From NCBI GenBank assembly GCA_008638025.1, contig VTPF01000020.1, positions 1 to 10,133 of the forward strand: a stretch of DNA of 10,133 bases, read 5' to 3'. The notes below the pieces were generated by a model, which had not been told where the DNA came from, made no database searches, and saw only the letters and a program-made list of their open reading frames with translations. A program made the position numbers and the translations under genes. This stretch comes from Pelagibacteraceae bacterium (lineage in GTDB: Bacteria; Pseudomonadota; Alphaproteobacteria; Pelagibacterales; Pelagibacteraceae). Shown here in pieces: positions 6,853 to 10,133 of the stretch (position 1 is the first letter of the stretch; each line of letters begins with the position of its first letter).

Positions 6853-9048
6853 ATGAGCACAAAAGAAAAGAAAAAAAAATTAACTTTAAAAAACTTTACT
6901 GGCAGTGCTCCAAGTTCTGTAAATAAAACACCTTCCCAAAAAACATCAGCAATTTTTGGAAAAAAACCCATTTTAGATAAAGAAAACGTAACAACAAATA
7001 GTATTGAAAAAAAATTAGGTACTGATGATATTAAAAAAATTGTACCTGGAACTATCGTCAGCGAACCAGAGAAACCAAGATCAACAAAAGAATGGGCAAA
7101 GAAAAAAATTCAAGAAGAATTGTCCCTCAAAGCAGACAAAAAGTCTGCAGTTAAAAAAAGAGATTATCGATTAACTATAACCAAAGCCTTATCGGAAGAT
7201 GAAGAGGAAGAAAGTAGAGCTAGAAGTTTAGCGTCAGTTAAAAGAGCAAGAGAAAAACAATTTAAAAAACAATTTATATCATCTGATAGCGAAACACAGA
7301 AAATAGTAAGACAAGTAAAAATTCCAAAAGTTATTACTATTCAAGAACTAGCAAATAGAATGGCAGAAAGGGCTAGTTCTGTAATAAAATTTCTCTTAGA
7401 AAAAAATGTAAAAGTAACAATTAATCATAGCATTGATCAGGATACTGCAGAATTTATTGTTAATGAATTTGGTCATCAAATAATTAAAGATGAGGAACCT
7501 GATAAGTTGCTAAAAGAAATATTATCAAAAGACAAAAATTTAAAAAATGCAGTGCCAAGACCGCCAGTTGTTACAATAATGGGGCATGTAGATCACGGAA
7601 AGACTTCTTTATTAGATGCTTTTAGAGAAGCTAATGTAGTTGCATCAGAACATGGAGGTATTACCCAACACATTGGCGCTTATCAGACCAAAGTTAACGA
7701 TAGCAATTTAATTACTTTTATAGACACCCCTGGTCATGCTGCTTTTACAGAGATGAGAGCAAGAGGCTCTAAGATTACAGATATTGTAATCCTTGTTGTG
7801 GCTGCCAATGATGGAATTAAACCTCAAACAATAGAAGCTATTCAGCATGCTAAAGCTGCTAAAGTTCCAATTATTGTTGCAATAAATAAATGTGATTTAC
7901 CAGGAGCAGATGCAAACAAAGTAAGAAACCAATTGCTAGAACATGAGTTGATAGTTGAAGATATGGGGGGCGATGTTTTAAGTGCGGAGATATCTGCACT
8001 AAAAAAAACAAATTTAGATAAATTAAAAGAATTAATTATCTTACAAGCTGAATTATTGGATTTAAAATCGGATCCATCAGTGTCCGCTGCTGGAGTAGTG
8101 ATTGAGTCAAAATTAGACAAAGGAAGAGGTCCAGTATCAACAGTATTGATCACTAAAGGAACTTTAAAAAGAGGAGATCTTTTTGTGAGCGGAGCGTGTA
8201 ATGGAAAAGTAAGAGCTATCTATGATTATACAGGAACAGTAATTAATGAAGCTACCCCTTCAACCCCCGTTGAAATTGTTGGTTATCAAGGCGTTCCTAA
8301 TGCAGGGGATGATTTTATAGTCGTAGAAGATGATTCTAAAGTAGAAGAAATTGTTGAGTTTAGAAAACAAGAATTGAAAGATAAAAAGATCGCTGCAACC
8401 AAAAAAGATGATATTTTTGGGGAAACAAGCGCGGAAGAAAGCTTTAATATTATCCTAAAAACAGACGTAAATGGTTCTTTAGAGGCTTTAGCGAACGCAA
8501 TAGAAAAAATTCAAATAGAAAATATTAAACCAAAAATTATTTTATCATCAGTTGGACCTATTACGGAAACAGATGTAACTTTAGCAAAAGCATCTAAAGC
8601 TATCTTATTAGGCTTTAATATTAGACCAAATAAAGAAGCCAAAGATCTTGCGCGAAGTTACAAATTAGAAATTTTATATTTTAATATTATTTATGAAGCG
8701 CTTGATCATATAACAAAAAAAATATCAGGTTTATTAGAGCCAGAGACCCAAGAAGAAAGCCAAGGGTCTTGTCAAGTACTAGAGGTTTTTTCTGTTTCCA
8801 AAGCAGGAAAAGTTGCTGGCGTAAAAGTTACGGACGGTGAGATTAGAAACAGCTCTGAGATAAGATTAGTTCGCGATGGTACAGTTGTTTATACTGGAAA
8901 AGTAAATAGCTTGTTTAGAGAAAAAAATGAAGCCAAAGAAGTTAAAGCTGGATTGGAATGTGGTGTGTCACTCAAAGATTTTAATGATATTAAAAAAGGT
9001 GATATTTTGGAGGCATTTAAAACAATTACAATTGAAAGAGAAATTTAA
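6853..9048 (+). CDS. infB: Translation initiation factor IF-2
   Basis: IF2 is the GTPase that brings fMet-tRNA to the 30S subunit and promotes subunit joining. The 731-aa protein is complete. Residues 1 to about 150 are a lysine- and glutamate-rich, low-complexity linker, shorter than in many alphaproteobacteria. An IF2_N domain follows at about 157-215 (IPKVITIQELANRMAERASS). The GTPase motifs are all intact: G1 GHVDHGKT at 244-251, a G2 region with GITQHIGAY, G3 DTPGH at 291-295, G4 NKCD at 345-348 and G5 in AEISALKK. Domains II, III and IV (C1 and C2, the last binding fMet) complete the protein, with FNIILKTDVNGSLEALANAI marking domain III. The ylxR gene, often found between nusA and infB, is missing. 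The stop overlaps the rbfA start by one base (TAATG), so rbfA translation is probably coupled. Confidence 0.98.
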   Translation: MSTKEKKKKLTLKNFTGSAPSSVNKTPSQKTSAIFGKKPILDKENVTTNSIEKKLGTDDIKKIVPGTIVSEPEKPRSTKEWAKKKIQEELSLKADKKSAVKKRDYRLTITKALSEDEEEESRARSLASVKRAREKQFKKQFISSDSETQKIVRQVKIPKVITIQELANRMAERASSVIKFLLEKNVKVTINHSIDQDTAEFIVNEFGHQIIKDEEPDKLLKEILSKDKNLKNAVPRPPVVTIMGHVDHGKTSLLDAFREANVVASEHGGITQHIGAYQTKVNDSNLITFIDTPGHAAFTEMRARGSKITDIVILVVAANDGIKPQTIEAIQHAKAAKVPIIVAINKCDLPGADANKVRNQLLEHELIVEDMGGDVLSAEISALKKTNLDKLKELIILQAELLDLKSDPSVSAAGVVIESKLDKGRGPVSTVLITKGTLKRGDLFVSGACNGKVRAIYDYTGTVINEATPSTPVEIVGYQGVPNAGDDFIVVEDDSKVEEIVEFRKQELKDKKIAATKKDDIFGETSAEESFNIILKTDVNGSLEALANAIEKIQIENIKPKIILSSVGPITETDVTLAKASKAILLGFNIRPNKEAKDLARSYKLEILYFNIIYEALDHITKKISGLLEPETQEESQGSCQVLEVFSVSKAGKVAGVKVTDGEIRNSSEIRLVRDGTVVYTGKVNSLFREKNEAKEVKAGLECGVSLKDFNDIKKGDILEAFKTITIEREI

Positions 9049-9419
9049 TGGACTATGAGAATACTTCAAAGCCATTATCTCAACGACAGCTTAAAGTTGG
9101 AGAAACTTTAAAAAAAATTATTGCTAATATTTTTATTAAAGACAAAATTATTCTACCTTCAATTTCAACTAGAAACATTACTATAACTGAAGTGAGAGTT
9201 AGTCCTGACCTAAGACATGCTAAAGTTTATTTTATTCCTCTTTCGGGAAACAAAGCAGATTTAGCACTTGAGATACTAAATCAATTTTCTTATGAGGTTA
9301 AAAAAAAAGTTCAGCCATTATGGACAGCAAAGTTCTTACCAAACTTAAGATTCGTTATAGATAGATCTTTTGACTATGCTGAAAAAATTGAAAAAATAAT
9401 AATAATGAATTCTAAATAA
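9048..9419 (+). CDS. rbfA: Ribosome-binding factor A
   Basis: RbfA is a small KH-like protein that binds the 30S subunit and helps late 16S rRNA maturation near its 5' end. The protein is 123 aa, in the usual 110-135 range, from the ATG that overlaps the infB stop by one base. Family marks are the N-terminal SQRQLKVGETLKKIIANIF helix, the core ITEVRVSPDLRHAKVYF and the C-terminal PNLRFVIDRSFDYAEKIEKI strand-helix. The upstream ribosome site is poor, so translational coupling to infB is likely. truB follows after 3 bases. The position between infB and truB is the standard one across bacteria, so the identification is secure even though the protein is short. Confidence 0.95.
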   Translation: MDYENTSKPLSQRQLKVGETLKKIIANIFIKDKIILPSISTRNITITEVRVSPDLRHAKVYFIPLSGNKADLALEILNQFSYEVKKKVQPLWTAKFLPNLRFVIDRSFDYAEKIEKIIIMNSK

Positions 9420-9422
9420 TAT

Positions 9423-10133
9423 ATGAATGGCTGGATTAATATTTACAAACCTAAAGGATTTACATCTACCTATTGCTTAAATGTTCTAAAATCTAAATTT
9501 AAGATTAAAAAATTAGGACATGCGGGAACTCTAGATCCATTGGCGGAAGGTATTTTGCCTGTGGCTACTGGAGAGGCAACAAAATCGATACCTTATTTGT
9601 CTGAAATAGAAAAAATTTATTTTTTCGAAGCTACATGGGGACAGGAAACCTCTACCTTAGACTCAGAAGGAATAATTGTTAATTCATCCGATACAATTCC
9701 TGAAAAAAAAAATATACAAAAAGTTTTAGGGTCTTTTATTGGAACGATTGATCAAGTTCCTCCAAAATATTCTGCAAAAAAAATTAATGGCGAGCGTTGT
9801 TATAATCTTGCAAGAAGTAATAAAGATTTTGAATTAAAGCCACAAAAAGTTGAAATTAAAAATCTTAAAATTATTAATCATAGCGCTAATAAAACTTCTT
9901 TTTTAGTGAAATGCGGTTCTGGTACCTACATAAGAAGTTTAGTAAGAGATATAGCTTATTCACTAAATACCTTTGGATATGCAACAAAAATAGTAAGAAG
10001 ACGATACGGTCCTTTTGCTCTAAAAACCTCATTAAATATTGATTTTTTAGTTAAAAATTTAGCAAAAGAGGGTCTTGTTAAATACTTACTTGAAATTGAT
10101 AAGGTTTTAATACATATACCATCCATAAAATTA
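9423..10133 (+). CDS. truB: tRNA pseudouridine(55) synthase TruB (3' end outside the window)
   Basis: TruB converts U55 in the T-loop of tRNAs to pseudouridine. The frame from ATG 9423 stays open for 237 codons to the right edge, so only the last part of the gene, or just its stop, is missing. The N-terminus MNGWINIYKPKGFTST is the family start. The catalytic aspartate is Asp38 in GHAGTLDPLAEGILPV. Later marks are the GTIDQVPPKYSAKKINGERCY segment, which holds the conserved tyrosine, and the GSGTYIRSLVRDIAYSL segment. The gene follows rbfA by 3 bases without an evident ribosome site. A run of ten A at 9703-9712 lies inside the gene with the frame intact. rpsO and pnp are expected next on the chromosome, beyond the edge, but this is inference from common gene order. 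Confidence 0.96.
   Translation, partial: MNGWINIYKPKGFTSTYCLNVLKSKFKIKKLGHAGTLDPLAEGILPVATGEATKSIPYLSEIEKIYFFEATWGQETSTLDSEGIIVNSSDTIPEKKNIQKVLGSFIGTIDQVPPKYSAKKINGERCYNLARSNKDFELKPQKVEIKNLKIINHSANKTSFLVKCGSGTYIRSLVRDIAYSLNTFGYATKIVRRRYGPFALKTSLNIDFLVKNLAKEGLVKYLLEIDKVLIHIPSIKL

Noticed and set aside
7842..8153. 103-codon open frame on the - strand inside infB
   Set aside because: It lies wholly antisense to the conserved IF2 GTPase domain, has no recognisable motifs, and looks like a shadow of the infB codons.
1..10133. CRISPR arrays, insertion sequences, tRNA genes or defence genes
   Set aside because: I saw no regularly spaced repeats, transposase or inverted terminal repeats, cloverleaf sequences, or unexplained coding regions; known core genes fill the window.

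Overview
The window looks like a piece of a strongly AT-rich (roughly 70% A+T by eye), highly compact bacterial chromosome. The best guess is an alphaproteobacterium of the SAR11/Pelagibacterales type. The reasons are base composition, short lysine- and asparagine-rich proteins, near-zero intergenic space, and the order ybeZ/phoH - ybeY - corC - lnt - metK - trmB followed by nusA - infB - rbfA - truB, an order I associate with alphaproteobacteria. The lineage is inferred from remembered gene order, not from a search.

Layout: all ten genes are on the + strand. Positions 1-5212 hold six genes whose ends overlap by 1-8 bases or are 3 bases apart: a PhoH/YbeZ ATPase cut by the left edge, the endoribonuclease YbeY, a soluble CorC/YbeX-type CBS protein, apolipoprotein N-acyltransferase Lnt, S-adenosylmethionine synthetase MetK, and the tRNA m7G46 methyltransferase TrmB. 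A 74-base gap (5213-5286) follows, the only real intergenic region. It holds a GC-rich hairpin followed by nine T residues that ends only 13 bases before the nusA start. After it come NusA, IF2 (infB), RbfA and a TruB that runs off the right edge. No stretch over 300 bases lacks a gene. I see no mobile element, tRNA, rRNA, CRISPR array or defence system.

Functionally the window is almost wholly about making and running ribosomes. YbeZ/YbeY mature and check rRNA, and CorC/YbeX is linked to the same process. MetK makes the methyl donor that TrmB uses on tRNA. NusA controls transcription elongation and termination, IF2 starts translation, RbfA matures the 30S subunit and TruB modifies tRNA. Lnt, which finishes lipoproteins, is the outlier, but it sits in the same ybeZ-ybeY-ybeX-lnt order as in E. 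coli.

The points worth a second look are: a one-base frameshift in trmB inside a run of 11 A; the terminator-like hairpin directly before nusA, which suggests attenuation of the nusA-infB operon; and the absence of rimP (before nusA) and ylxR (between nusA and infB) from their usual places. I found no convincing new biological system; this is a core housekeeping region.
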